From an uncultured Clostridia bacterium (GTDB lineage Bacteria; Bacillota; Clostridia; UMGS1883), in assembly GCA_947626145.1 (NCBI GenBank), contig CANQRB010000003.1, positions 62,001 to 126,000 of the forward strand: DNA of 64,000 nt. Reading direction: 5' to 3'. The notes under the pieces are model-generated. The model had not been told where the DNA came from, did not search any database, and saw only the letters and a list, made by a program, of their open reading frames with translations. Each line of letters begins with the position of its first letter. Within the stretch, counting starts at the first letter, position 1. Shown here one piece after another: positions 37,503-47,101 of the stretch. The translations under genes were made by a program, and so were the position numbers.

Positions 37503-38177
37503 ATGAAATTTCATGCAAAAAGCTTTACGGCGGGAGCGCTGGCGGCCACGGTGCTGACGGGCGGCCTTGCCATGGCGAAGAGCGGCACCGAGAGCATCGA
37601 GGTGCTGTACGACAACATCAAAATCTACATCGACAACGTCCTCACCGAAACAAAGGACGCCGACGGCGACACGGTGGAGCCCTTTGTCTACAACGGCACA
37701 ACCTACCTGCCTGTCCGGGGCGTGGCCGAGGCCATGGACTCCGAGGTGGAGTGGGACGGCGAAACCAAAAGCGTCTATATCTGGCATGATGTTGCCCCCG
37801 GCGGCAGTTATCTTACGGACATTCTGAAGCCTTATGAAATAGATAGATATATACGTTTAAGTAATTTCAATATGTTGGGAGAAGAATATACACACGGATT
37901 TTGGTATGATGCTCAATATGACAATTGGGCTGCTCCCATACTCTATAACCTCAACAGCAAATATTCCACTTTGTCCTTTACCCTCGGTCATATTGACGGT
38001 CATAACACCGCAAAGGGTGCCGGAGTTGAAATAATTGTCGATGGAGAAACGGTAAAGAAAATAGAGATTGACCCCGAGGCTCCGCCAAGGAGATACAGCG
38101 TGGCGCTGAAAAAGGGCCTGCAATTAAAAATAGTTCCGCGTGGTTGTGTTGGCCTCGCTGACATCACACTTGACTAA
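37503..38177 (+). CDS. Stalk (copper-amine-oxidase-N) domain protein with NPCBM-like C-terminal region
   Basis: IKIYIDNVLTETKDADGDTVEPFVYNGTTYLPVRGVAEAMDSEVEWDGETKSVYIW. Confidence 0.7.
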   Translation: MKFHAKSFTAGALAATVLTGGLAMAKSGTESIEVLYDNIKIYIDNVLTETKDADGDTVEPFVYNGTTYLPVRGVAEAMDSEVEWDGETKSVYIWHDVAPGGSYLTDILKPYEIDRYIRLSNFNMLGEEYTHGFWYDAQYDNWAAPILYNLNSKYSTLSFTLGHIDGHNTAKGAGVEIIVDGETVKKIEIDPEAPPRRYSVALKKGLQLKIVPRGCVGLADITLD

Positions 38178-38315
38178 TTTCCCATATACCGGCCGCCGGG
38201 TTTGTTCACCTCACCCGCGCGGCCATGCCCGTCGCGGCGCGGTTGAGAAACAACGACGAAAAGCCCCTTGATGCTTTTTCATCATTCGGGTAAGCAAAAG
38301 AAAGGACAGTTCAAA

Positions 38316-39545
38316 ATGAAAAAAATGTTACGGGGTTTTGCGCTATTAATTTGCGTAACCATTATCGCGGCCATGCTGCCGGCTACGGCCCTTGCGGCGG
38401 AAAATTACGCCGCCGCCTATGCCAACGAGCTCAACTATCTTGTGAATACCTACGGCGTAATGACCAAACCGGAGCAGGAAAAGGGAGTGGCCCGGGCCGA
38501 GCTGATTGATTTTGACGCCAACGGAGTTCCCGAAATGTATGTGCTTTACCGCAACGGCGACGTGTTCGACAGCCTTTTTAACGAAAGGATATACGCTTTC
38601 ACAGACGGCAAGGCTTCCATAGTCTATGATCAGGGCTGCGGCGATAAATACGGCTGGAGTAAAATGAGGATTATAGACCGGGGCGATATAAAATATGTCC
38701 AGCAGTTTACAGAGAACTGGGAAGCTTACGAAACCTTCGTCCCAATGACTCATCATACCGTCGGAACCGTAAAGCAATTTGACGGAAGGCAGTTTGTTGA
38801 CATATACGTAGAGGACAATATTTTAGCAACGGCGGGTTCAAAAGAGGAATTGCTCAAAATGGGGTATGCTCCCGAGGCGGGATATGAAATAAATTATTCC
38901 CCGGCCAATTATAAATGGTATTATCCGTCCACAGGAAAAAGCGAACGGTTTTACTATGTAAACCGTTATACTGTCTCGGAAAGCGGCAACAGCCTTACAT
39001 ACAATATTCCGGTTGACGTTGACAGCGACAGCGTTATTTCAAGAATTAATCTGATCAAGAGCGCATCTGATTTTTATTATGTGACCTATGCCGATTCAAA
39101 CGGCATATACCTTGAAAATAAGCAGTTTAACACCAAGGAAACTCAACGTCACCTCAGTGAGCTGTCCGACATACTGGCCGGCTCGACGGCCGCTCCCGGC
39201 GACATTATCGTTACCCTGAACGGCGCGGCGGTAAACAGCGACACGGCTCCGGTCGTAAGGAACGGGCACACACTTGTGCCGCTCCGTTCCGTCCTTGAGC
39301 AAATGGGCGCGGACGTATCATGGGACGCCGATTCAAACACGGCCATATGCGAGCTTAACGGGAACACGGTCAAAATAACCATAGGTGAAAACCAATTCAG
39401 CTTTAACGGCAAACAAAGGGCCCTTGACGCTCCGGCGGAGGCCGTTGACGGTCGGACAATGGTTCCGCTGCGGGCTATTGTTGAGGCCCTCGGCGGCAAG
39501 GTCGGCTGGGACGGGGTTTCACGCATAGTGTCGGTTGAGATATGA
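38316..39545 (+). CDS. Secreted protein with C-terminal copper-amine-oxidase-N/stalk domain
   Basis: Signal peptide MKKMLRGFALLICVTIIAAMLPATALA; VTLNGAAVNSDTAPVVRNGHTLVPLRSVLEQMGADVSWDADSNTA...DGRTMVPLRAIVEALGGKVGWDGVSRIVSVEI. Confidence 0.85.
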   Translation: MKKMLRGFALLICVTIIAAMLPATALAAENYAAAYANELNYLVNTYGVMTKPEQEKGVARAELIDFDANGVPEMYVLYRNGDVFDSLFNERIYAFTDGKASIVYDQGCGDKYGWSKMRIIDRGDIKYVQQFTENWEAYETFVPMTHHTVGTVKQFDGRQFVDIYVEDNILATAGSKEELLKMGYAPEAGYEINYSPANYKWYYPSTGKSERFYYVNRYTVSESGNSLTYNIPVDVDSDSVISRINLIKSASDFYYVTYADSNGIYLENKQFNTKETQRHLSELSDILAGSTAAPGDIIVTLNGAAVNSDTAPVVRNGHTLVPLRSVLEQMGADVSWDADSNTAICELNGNTVKITIGENQFSFNGKQRALDAPAEAVDGRTMVPLRAIVEALGGKVGWDGVSRIVSVEI

Positions 39546-39567
39546 GAGCCTGAATACACGCACACAC

Positions 39568-39595
39568 AAAAAACGCCCTGCATGGGGCGTTTTTT
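39568..39595 (+). terminator. Intrinsic terminator
   Basis: AAAAAACGCCCTGCATGGGGCGTTTTTT. Confidence 0.8.
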
Positions 39596-40003
39596 GTGTA
39601 TAATTAGGAATTAGGAATTAGGAATGAGGAATATTAATTTGGCAGTTACACTATTTGTCGTTTTTACCGTACGACGGTACAGAAAATTTTGATTTGTAAT
39701 TTCGTTTATCATTGTCACCATAAACGTTTGATTGCGGACGCCCGATGGGCGCCCCTACGGTATCAAGGTTACGTTTGCGGTTGCGGCGCGCCGAGGTCGT
39801 CGCGCCCTACCGATAATTCTGTCATATTTATCATAAAATTGTACAGCGGCGTGTTCCACCGTGTATTTTGTCATTTTTACATTTTTTTACAATTACGGTA
39901 CAGTCACGCCTATCAAATTTACGGCACAAGTACAGTCACATCAAACAATGTAACTGTCACGTCAATATTCCTCATTCCTCATTCCTCATTCCTAATTCCT
40001 CAT

Positions 40004-41332
40004 TCAATATCCGTACCTCTTCCGCTGTCCCGCAAAGAACGCCACGGACACGGCAAAGGCCATAACCTCGGCGGCGGCAACGCCCGTCCACACTCCGTCC
40101 AGCCCCATCAGCACGGGGAAAATCAGCACCACGACCACCTGAAGCACCAGCGTCCGCATAAAGGAAAGTATGGCCGAAACAAGGCCATTGTTAAGGGCGG
40201 TGAAAAATGCGGATGAAAAAACGTTGAAGCCCATAAACACAAAGGCGGCGGCAAAAATGCGCATACCTCTCACGGTCATGGCGCAGAGCTCCGGATCATA
40301 GCCCACGAATATCCCCGCCAACACACCGGCCAGCGCCGCCGAGGCCGCCGCCATTACCGTTCCGCTGAGGCCCAGAATGACAAGGCTCTTGCGGTACAGG
40401 TTTTTAAGCTCGGGCCGGTTGCCGGCGCCGTAATGGAAGCTGACTATGGGCGCCGCACCGATGGAGTAGCCGATGAACACGGCGGCGTAGAGAAAATTCA
40501 CGTACATTATCACCCCGTAGGCCGCAACGCCGTTCTCTCCCGCCAGATCAATGAGCCGGAAATTATAGAGCATACTCACCAGCGACGAAGAAATATTGGT
40601 CAAAAGCTCCGAGGAGCCGTTTGTGCAGGTCTTGAGGAATACGCGGGGATAAAAACCCGTCCTAACAAAGCGGAGGGGGCAGCTCCGGCAAAAAATGAAA
40701 TACGCCAGCGGCACTATCCCGCCAACCACCTGGCTGAGAACGGTGGCCAGCGCCGCTCCCGCCACGCCCCAGCGGAACACCGCCACGAACAGGAAGTCCA
40801 TAACCATATTGGTGAGCCCGGCGGCCACGGTTATGCCCAGCCCCACCTTGGGGCGCTCTGCCGTGACGAGGAAGCTTTGGAACACGTTTTGGAGCATGAA
40901 GGCCGGCCCGGCGGCGACTATTATGCGGCCGTAGAGGACGCAGTCGTCCAGCATCTCTCCCTCGGCCCCAAGAATAACGGCGGCCCGGCGGAGCCCAAGC
41001 TCGCCCAGCACGGCAAAAAAAGAGCCTATTACCAAGGTTGCTGCGACGAGCATGGTAAAATAGCGGTCGGCCAGATCACGCCGGCCCTCGCCCATGGTTT
41101 TGGCCACGATGGCGCTGCCGCCGGAGCCGATCATGAAGCCCGGGGTTCCCAGCATCATCAGCAGGGGCATTATGAGATTTATGGCCGCAAAGGGCACCTT
41201 GCCCACAAAATTGGACACAAAAAGTCCGTCCACTATGCCGTAAACGGAAGTGAATACCATCATCCCCACCGAGGGCAGGACAAAGCGGACAAGCTTGCCG
41301 TATGTAAAATGCTCCGAAAGACTTATCTTCAT
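40004..41332 (-). CDS. MATE family efflux transporter
   Basis: 12-TM protein; FVLPSVGMMVFTSVYGIVDGLFVSNFVG, PAFMLQNVFQSFLVTAERPKVGL; start at MKISLSEHF. Confidence 0.92.
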   Translation of the reverse strand: MKISLSEHFTYGKLVRFVLPSVGMMVFTSVYGIVDGLFVSNFVGKVPFAAINLIMPLLMMLGTPGFMIGSGGSAIVAKTMGEGRRDLADRYFTMLVAATLVIGSFFAVLGELGLRRAAVILGAEGEMLDDCVLYGRIIVAAGPAFMLQNVFQSFLVTAERPKVGLGITVAAGLTNMVMDFLFVAVFRWGVAGAALATVLSQVVGGIVPLAYFIFCRSCPLRFVRTGFYPRVFLKTCTNGSSELLTNISSSLVSMLYNFRLIDLAGENGVAAYGVIMYVNFLYAAVFIGYSIGAAPIVSFHYGAGNRPELKNLYRKSLVILGLSGTVMAAASAALAGVLAGIFVGYDPELCAMTVRGMRIFAAAFVFMGFNVFSSAFFTALNNGLVSAILSFMRTLVLQVVVVLIFPVLMGLDGVWTGVAAAEVMAFAVSVAFFAGQRKRYGY

Positions 41333-41344
41333 GGACACATCTCC

Positions 41345-41470
41345 CTGAAAAAAATAAAAAGCCCGGCCAAACGCAACCGAGCTCACTCGACATCTTTTCG
41401 ACCGGGCAGCTACGGCCGCGGGTCCTCCGATGAACAATGCCAGTATAACACAGGCGGAAATCTTTGTCAA
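41345..41470 (-). promoter_or_regulatory. MATE gene promoter and attenuator-like leader
   Basis: -35 TTGACA (41470-41465), 17-nt spacer, -10 TATACT (41447-41442); GCCCGGTC...GGCCGGGC hairpin (41407-41361) followed by TTTTTATTTTTTT, then SD and ATG 41332. Confidence 0.6.
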
Positions 41471-41660
41471 CAATTTTTTTAAAAAATTTCCATAAAGCAC
41501 TTGACAAGCCGGGGAAAATGTGATAAACTGTCTTTACCTCGATGAGAAGGCTTTTTTATTGTGCGCCGGGGGACCCGTCGGGTCCGGTGGCCTTCCAAGA
41601 GGGAATTTAGGTAGGACGGCGTTCCGTGCCGCCCTGTCATAAATGAAAGGAATGAAAGAC

Positions 41661-41810
41661 ATGAGAGTTAAGGTAACACTGGCGTGTACCGAGTGCAAGC
41701 AGCGCAACTATGACACCATGAAGGATAAGAAGAATACCCCCGACAGACTTGAAATGTCCAAGTACTGCCGTTTTTGCCGCAAGCACACTGTGCACAGAGA
41801 AACAAGGTAA
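41661..41810 (+). CDS. rpmG: 50S ribosomal protein L33
   Basis: Read directly (below ORF-track cutoff): [49 protein letters not shown]. Confidence 0.97.
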   Translation: MRVKVTLACTECKQRNYDTMKDKKNTPDRLEMSKYCRFCRKHTVHRETR

Positions 41811-41823
41811 GGGGTGAGCGAAA

Positions 41824-42042
41824 ATGGCAGAAGCCGAAAAAAAGGAAGGCCTCATAGTCAGGGCCAAAAAGGGTCTCAAGGCCACCAAATCCGAAATGAA
41901 AAAGGTAGTATGGCCCACAAAGACACAGCTTATCAATAACACCGGCATCGTTATCGCGGCTATCGTGATCTTCGGCATAATCCTCGCCGTACTTGATATT
42001 GCCTTCACACAGCTTGCCGGACTGATTTTGTCCATAGGTTAA
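41824..42042 (+). CDS. secE: Preprotein translocase subunit SecE
   Basis: KATKSEMKKVVWPTKTQLINNTGIVIAAIVIFGIILAVLD. Confidence 0.95.
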   Translation: MAEAEKKEGLIVRAKKGLKATKSEMKKVVWPTKTQLINNTGIVIAAIVIFGIILAVLDIAFTQLAGLILSIG

Positions 42043-42083
42043 AATCAAAGCCGGAAAGGGGGCAAGGGCAATAGCCCGCCGTT

Positions 42084-42620
42084 ATGATAAAGACCAGCGA
42101 CGAGCTGAGATGGTATGTTGCCCACACCTACGCCGAGTACGAGATGAAGGTTAAGGACAGCATCGAAAAAACCGTTGACAACCGCAACATCCGCAACCTC
42201 ATCGCCGAGGTCCGCGTCCCCACCGAGGACGTGGTCGAGGAGAAGGAGGACGGCACAAAAAAGGTTGTTCAGCGCAAAATTTACCCCGGTTATATCTTCG
42301 TAAAGATGATAATGACCAACGAGACCTGGTACATCGTCCGCAACACAAGGGGCTGTACCGGCTTTGTGGGGCCGGGAAGCGAGCCCGTTCCGCTCAGCGA
42401 AAAGGAAGTCGAGCGGATGGGCGTCGAGGTGCCCACCCTGAACGTGGACTTCGCCGTGGGCGACACGGTCCGCATCAGCGAGGGCTCTATGGAAGGCTTT
42501 ATGGGCGAGGTGCTCGAGATAAACACCGAGCGCCGGACCGTCAGTGTCATGGTCACCATGTTCGGCGGCCGTGAAATGCAGGTGGATTTTGATTTCCGCC
42601 AGGTAGAGCCTCTGGATTAA
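42084..42620 (+). CDS. nusG: Transcription termination/antitermination protein NusG
   Basis: [52 protein letters not shown]. Confidence 0.97.
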   Translation: MIKTSDELRWYVAHTYAEYEMKVKDSIEKTVDNRNIRNLIAEVRVPTEDVVEEKEDGTKKVVQRKIYPGYIFVKMIMTNETWYIVRNTRGCTGFVGPGSEPVPLSEKEVERMGVEVPTLNVDFAVGDTVRISEGSMEGFMGEVLEINTERRTVSVMVTMFGGREMQVDFDFRQVEPLD

Positions 42621-42711
42621 GGAGGCTGTAAGGTTTTTGAGTGGGAGGACGGCGCTCCGCGCCGCTTTGGTCCGCTATATACCACATTTTTTCATAGGAG
42701 GTGCACAGACA

Positions 42712-43137
42712 ATGGCACAGAAAGTTACAGGCTACATTAAGCTGCAAATCCCCGCGGGCAAGGCCACCCCGGCTCCACCGGTAGGTCCCGCCCTCGGTCA
42801 GCACGGTGTTAATATCGTGCAGTTCACCAAGGAGTTCAACGAGAGAACGGCCAAGGATGCGGGTCTCATCATTCCCGTCATCATCACCGTTTACGCCGAC
42901 AGATCCTTCACCTTTGTGACAAAGACGCCCCCCGCGGCCGTCCTTATCAAGAAGGCCTGCAAGATCGAAAGCGGCAGCGGCGTGCCCAACAAGACCAAGG
43001 TGGCCGCCATCAAGAAGGCTGACCTTCAGGCTATCGCCGAGCAGAAGATGCCCGACCTCAACGCCGCCAGCCTCGAGGCCGCAATGAGCATGATCGCCGG
43101 TACCGCCAGAAGCATGGGCGTTACTGTCGAGGACTGA
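42712..43137 (+). CDS. rplK: 50S ribosomal protein L11
   Basis: [43 protein letters not shown]. Confidence 0.98.
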   Translation: MAQKVTGYIKLQIPAGKATPAPPVGPALGQHGVNIVQFTKEFNERTAKDAGLIIPVIITVYADRSFTFVTKTPPAAVLIKKACKIESGSGVPNKTKVAAIKKADLQAIAEQKMPDLNAASLEAAMSMIAGTARSMGVTVED

Positions 43138-43181
43138 TCAGGACTAAACGAAAGTTACCGCGCAAAACCGCGCGCAATTAA

Positions 43182-43210
43182 GTGGGAGGGAGAAATCCCG
43201 TTGACCACCA
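43182..43210 (+). promoter_or_regulatory. Candidate L1-binding translational operator between rplK and rplA
   Basis: GTGGGAGGGAGAAATCCCGTTGACCACC hairpin-like motif just upstream of the rplA SD. Confidence 0.5.
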
Positions 43211-43227
43211 AGGAGGTTAATTAAGCT

Positions 43228-43920
43228 ATGAAACACGGTAAGAAATATAATGCCGGCGCAAAGCTCATCGAGGCCGGCAAGCAGTATGATCCTGCCGAGG
43301 CTCTGGAGCTGGTCATCAAGACCGCCAGCGCCAAGTTTGACGAGACGATAGAGGCTCACATCAAGCTGGGCGTTGACTCCCGTCACGCCGACCAGCAGGT
43401 TCGCGGCGCCGTAGTTCTGCCCAACGGAACAGGCAAAAAGGTGCGGGTGCTGGTGTTCGCCAAGGGCGACAACGTTGACAAGGCTCTGGCCGCAGGCGCC
43501 GACTATGTAGGCGCCGAGGATTACGTAGCCAAGATCCAGCACGAGAACTGGTTCGACTTCGACGTAGTTATCGCCACTCCCGACATGATGGGCGTCGTTG
43601 GCCGTATCGCCCGTATCCTGGGCCCCAAGGGCCTCATGCCCAACCCCAAGGCCGGCACCGTAAATCCCGACGTTGCCCGCGCCGTAACCGAGGTTAAGGC
43701 CGGTAAGATCGAGTACCGTCTCGACAAGACCAACATCATCCACTGCCCCATCGGCAAGGCTTCCTTCGGCCCCCAAAAGCTTGGCGAGAATTTGGATACC
43801 CTCATGGGCGCCATCATCAAGGCCAGACCTGTTGCCGCCAAGGGCACATACCTCAAGAGCGTGGCTATCGCCAGCACCATGGGCCCCGGAATTAAGATCA
43901 ACGGCGCCCGGTTCATGTAA
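43228..43920 (+). CDS. rplA: 50S ribosomal protein L1
   Basis: [69 protein letters not shown]. Confidence 0.98.
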   Translation: MKHGKKYNAGAKLIEAGKQYDPAEALELVIKTASAKFDETIEAHIKLGVDSRHADQQVRGAVVLPNGTGKKVRVLVFAKGDNVDKALAAGADYVGAEDYVAKIQHENWFDFDVVIATPDMMGVVGRIARILGPKGLMPNPKAGTVNPDVARAVTEVKAGKIEYRLDKTNIIHCPIGKASFGPQKLGENLDTLMGAIIKARPVAAKGTYLKSVAIASTMGPGIKINGARFM

Positions 43921-43947
43921 TTTTTTCCGGTTTTTACGGAAAAGCTC

Positions 43948-44130
43948 TTGACAAATCCGGAATTTTGCGGTATAATAATTGCCGTAAAACATCTTTTCCA
44001 CAGACAGCGGGCCGGGATTCGGTTCTCAGTAAGCCCCGCCGAGGAAGATTTTCAAAAGAATGACATTCTTATGGAGTCTTTGCGTCTGTGGCGGAGACTC
44101 CATTTATTCATTATTGTGAGGTGAAACACA
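43948..44130 (+). ncRNA. Ribosomal protein L10 leader with its promoter and hairpin
   Basis: TTGACA-17-TATAAT (43948-43976); ACAGACAGCGGG...CCCGCCGAGG...AAAGAATGACATTCTT and GGAGTCTTTGCGTCTGTGGCGGAGACTCC resemble the L10 leader consensus; directly upstream of rplJ. Confidence 0.8.
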
Positions 44131-44131
44131 T

Positions 44132-44719
44132 ATGCCAAGTCAGAAAGTTCTCGATGAGAAGAAGCAGATCGTTGCCGGTCTTACCGATCAGTTCCGGAAC
44201 GCGGTTTCCGGCGTACTGGTGGATTACTGCGGCCTCACCGTTGAGCAGGATACACAGCTCCGCAACAAGCTTCGCGAGGCGGGCGTAGATTACAAGGTAG
44301 TGAAGAACACCCTTACCCGTCTGGCCGCCGACGCCGTCGGCTTCAACGAGCTGGATCCCATCCTTAACGGCCCCACCGCTCTGGCCATCAGCATGACCGA
44401 CGAGGTGGCCCCCGCCAAGGTTATTGCCGAGTTCGCCAAGGACAACGATAAGCTTGAGATCAAGAGCGGATTTTTGGACGGCCGGGTAATAAGCCTTGAC
44501 GAGGTAAAGACTCTTGCCGCCACACCCAACCGCGACACTCTCATCGCAAAGATCATGGGCAGCCTCAACGCCCCTGTCAGCAAGCTGGTACGCACATTGC
44601 AGGCCCTTGTGGACAACGGCGTGGAGCCCGCCGATATTCAGAAACCGGCGCCCGCCGAGTCCGCTCCCGCGGAGGAAGCCCCCGCCGAAGCCCCCGCCGA
44701 AGCACCCGCCGCAGAGTAA
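44132..44719 (+). CDS. rplJ: 50S ribosomal protein L10
   Basis: MPSQKVLDEKKQIVAGLTDQFRNAVSGVLVDYCGLTVEQDTQLRNKLREAGVDYKVVKNTL. Confidence 0.97.
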   Translation: MPSQKVLDEKKQIVAGLTDQFRNAVSGVLVDYCGLTVEQDTQLRNKLREAGVDYKVVKNTLTRLAADAVGFNELDPILNGPTALAISMTDEVAPAKVIAEFAKDNDKLEIKSGFLDGRVISLDEVKTLAATPNRDTLIAKIMGSLNAPVSKLVRTLQALVDNGVEPADIQKPAPAESAPAEEAPAEAPAEAPAAE

Positions 44720-44772
44720 GCGGCACCAAATCTAACGAAATAATATTTTAAAAATATTGGAGGTTGTTTGTA

Positions 44773-45141
44773 ATGACAATTCAGGAAATTATTGATGCCA
44801 TAAAGGAGCTCAAGCTGCTTGAGGTTGCCGAGCTCGTTAAGGCCATGGAAGAGGAGTTCGGTGTAAGCGCCGCCGCTCCCGTTGCCGTTATGGGCGCTGC
44901 CGGCGCCGCCGCTCCCGCCGCCGAGGAAAAGACCGAGTTCAATCTGGTTCTCGCCGAGGCCGGCGCCGAGAAGATCAAGGTTATAAAGGTTGTTCGTGAG
45001 ATCACCGGTCTTGGTCTTAAGGAAGCCAAAGCCGCCGTTGACGGCGCTCCCACCACTCTTAAGGAAGCCATCGGCAAGGAAGACGCCGAGAAGTATAAGG
45101 CCCAGCTCGAAGAGGTTGGCGCCAAGGTTGAGCTTAAGTAA
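44773..45141 (+). CDS. rplL: 50S ribosomal protein L7/L12
   Basis: [33 protein letters not shown]...[27 protein letters not shown]. Confidence 0.98.
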   Translation: MTIQEIIDAIKELKLLEVAELVKAMEEEFGVSAAAPVAVMGAAGAAAPAAEEKTEFNLVLAEAGAEKIKVIKVVREITGLGLKEAKAAVDGAPTTLKEAIGKEDAEKYKAQLEEVGAKVELK

Positions 45142-45164
45142 ACCACCTTATATTGATGAGATGA

Positions 45165-45196
45165 TAAAATCCCGGGGCTTGTACCCGGGATTTTAT
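45165..45196 (+). terminator. rplJL operon terminator
   Basis: AAAATCCCGGGGCTTGTACCCGGGATTTTA. Confidence 0.85.
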
Positions 45197-45266
45197 ACCT
45201 TAATGAACGTCCGACGCTGAAAGGAGGAATCGGCGGGGAAAACGTGTACCGTCCCCGCGCAACGTT

Positions 45267-46301
45267 ATGACCTACACCGAATTTACCGCCGAGATAAAGG
45301 CCGGGCTGCCGGCCAGTCTGTACCTGCTCACCGGTCCGGAGGATTTTCTCAAGGAGAAGTGCATAGAGCAGGCGAAAAAAAGGCTGGTGGCTCCGGGCTT
45401 CGAGGACTTCAACTATCAGAGCTACAGCGACGTTCCCGACTTTGGCACTTGCGCCGACTTTGTGAACGGCCTGCCGATGATGAGCGACCGCAAGCTGCTG
45501 GTTCTGCGCCGGTGCGGCTTTTTTGACGCGCGGCTGAAGGGCAAGGCCGACTGGATGGAGCTGTTCTCCTCCCTGCCGCCCAGCGTCTGCATACTGCTTT
45601 GGGAGCCCGATCCGGAAAAAAAGAGCGCCAAAAAGAAGGCGGGCGAAGCTAAAAAGAGAAAGCCCTCCGGCCTCCGTGAGCTGTGCGGGAGCGTGGGCGT
45701 GACGGTGGATTTTCAGCTCCAGCCCGAAAACAAGCTTCTGCCGTGGCTGGCAAAGGTCGCGGCAAACGGCGGCAAGCTCATCGACCGTAACTGCGCCTCA
45801 TACCTCATCGCCAGCCTGGGCCGGGGCATGAGCGTCCTCAAATCCGAAATGGAAAAAATCACCGCCTACGCCGCCGGAGAACAGATAACGCGGGCCGACA
45901 TCGACGCCGTGATAATCCGTCCGGAGGAGGATCGGGCCTTTAAGTTCATCGACTCAATTCTTGACGGCCGCCGTGACCTGAGCTTCGGCTATCTGGCGGA
46001 GCTCAGACAAAATCAGACCGAGCCGCGGCAATTCCTTTCCACCTTATACGGGCAGCTCATCACCGTGTACAGGGCCAAGCTGCTCCTGGGCGAGGGCTAT
46101 CAGCGCGGCGCGGTGACGAAAAAATTGGGCGTGGCCCCCTTTGTGGCCGAAAAGAGCGTCGCAAAAGCGGCCCGCGTCTCCGAGGAGGGACTGGAGGGAC
46201 TGATCTCCCTCTGCCGTGATGCCGACCGGGACATCAAGAGCGGCAAAGTCGAGGTCTGGACCGCGCTGAACCTGATAATCGCCCAGGCAAGAGTTTTATA
46301 A
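45267..46301 (+). CDS. holA: DNA polymerase III subunit delta
   Basis: LYLLTGPEDFLKEKCIEQAKKRL, FKFIDSILDGRRDLSFGYLAELRQNQTEPRQFLSTLYGQLITVYRAKLLL. Confidence 0.9.
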   Translation: MTYTEFTAEIKAGLPASLYLLTGPEDFLKEKCIEQAKKRLVAPGFEDFNYQSYSDVPDFGTCADFVNGLPMMSDRKLLVLRRCGFFDARLKGKADWMELFSSLPPSVCILLWEPDPEKKSAKKKAGEAKKRKPSGLRELCGSVGVTVDFQLQPENKLLPWLAKVAANGGKLIDRNCASYLIASLGRGMSVLKSEMEKITAYAAGEQITRADIDAVIIRPEEDRAFKFIDSILDGRRDLSFGYLAELRQNQTEPRQFLSTLYGQLITVYRAKLLLGEGYQRGAVTKKLGVAPFVAEKSVAKAARVSEEGLEGLISLCRDADRDIKSGKVEVWTALNLIIAQARVL

Positions 46302-46417
46302 AAGTGTTGACATTTTCTGAAAACTCTGATATACTGGATGTTGTGGGGCATCTCCCCCACCGCCCGACGGGTAAGCGGCTCGGCCCGACGGCAAAATCCG
46401 AAGAAAGGAGTGAAACA

Positions 46418-47101
46418 ATGTCCGTATTTCTTATTGACTACGAAAATCTCCACGCCTCGGCCTTCAGCGGCCTTGAGGAGCTGTCGGAAGAGGACAGAGT
46501 GCTGATTTTCTACACCAATAATTCCGACAACCTGACCTTTTCCCTTATGGAAAGGCTTGTCAGAGCCAAGGCCAAAATCCAGTACATGAAGGTTATTTGC
46601 GGAGGAAAAAATTCGCTGGATTTTCAGCTTTGCAGCTATCTGGGTTATCTCATAGGCACAAGCTCCGATACCCGCTTCTGCATAGTCAGCAGGGACAAGG
46701 GCTACAATACCATGCTCTCGCTTTGGGGCGATAAAACCGAAAACGGCAACACCGTGGTCTGCGGCGTCACGATCCGCAACGGCATGAACAAGAGCGTCAT
46801 TGCCGACGAAGCCGCCGATGTTGAGACGGCTGCCGAGGCCTCGGCCGAGGAGCAGGAGCAGACGCAGCTCAGGGCCGAACAGCCCGAGCTCATACAGCCC
46901 GAACAGGCGGAACCCACGCCGGAGCAGACAGAGCAGGCGGCGGCTGAGGCCCAGCCCCAGCGTCAGCCCGAGGAACAGGCCGCCGAAGCACAGAACGGCG
47001 ACGCCCAGCCCGAGCAGCAGCCCGAAAAGCCCAAGCGCAAGTACAACCGCCGCGCTCCCTACAAGAGGAAGCCCAAGGCTCCGGCGGAACAGAGCGCATG
47101 A
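46418..47101 (+). CDS. PIN-like/NYN domain protein with Q/E/P-rich tail and basic C-terminus
   Basis: MSVFLIDYENLHASAFSGLEEL...CIVSRDKGYNTMLSLW; tail ...EQTEQAAAEAQPQRQPEEQ...KPKRKYNRRAPYKRKPK. Confidence 0.75.
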   Translation: MSVFLIDYENLHASAFSGLEELSEEDRVLIFYTNNSDNLTFSLMERLVRAKAKIQYMKVICGGKNSLDFQLCSYLGYLIGTSSDTRFCIVSRDKGYNTMLSLWGDKTENGNTVVCGVTIRNGMNKSVIADEAADVETAAEASAEEQEQTQLRAEQPELIQPEQAEPTPEQTEQAAAEAQPQRQPEEQAAEAQNGDAQPEQQPEKPKRKYNRRAPYKRKPKAPAEQSA

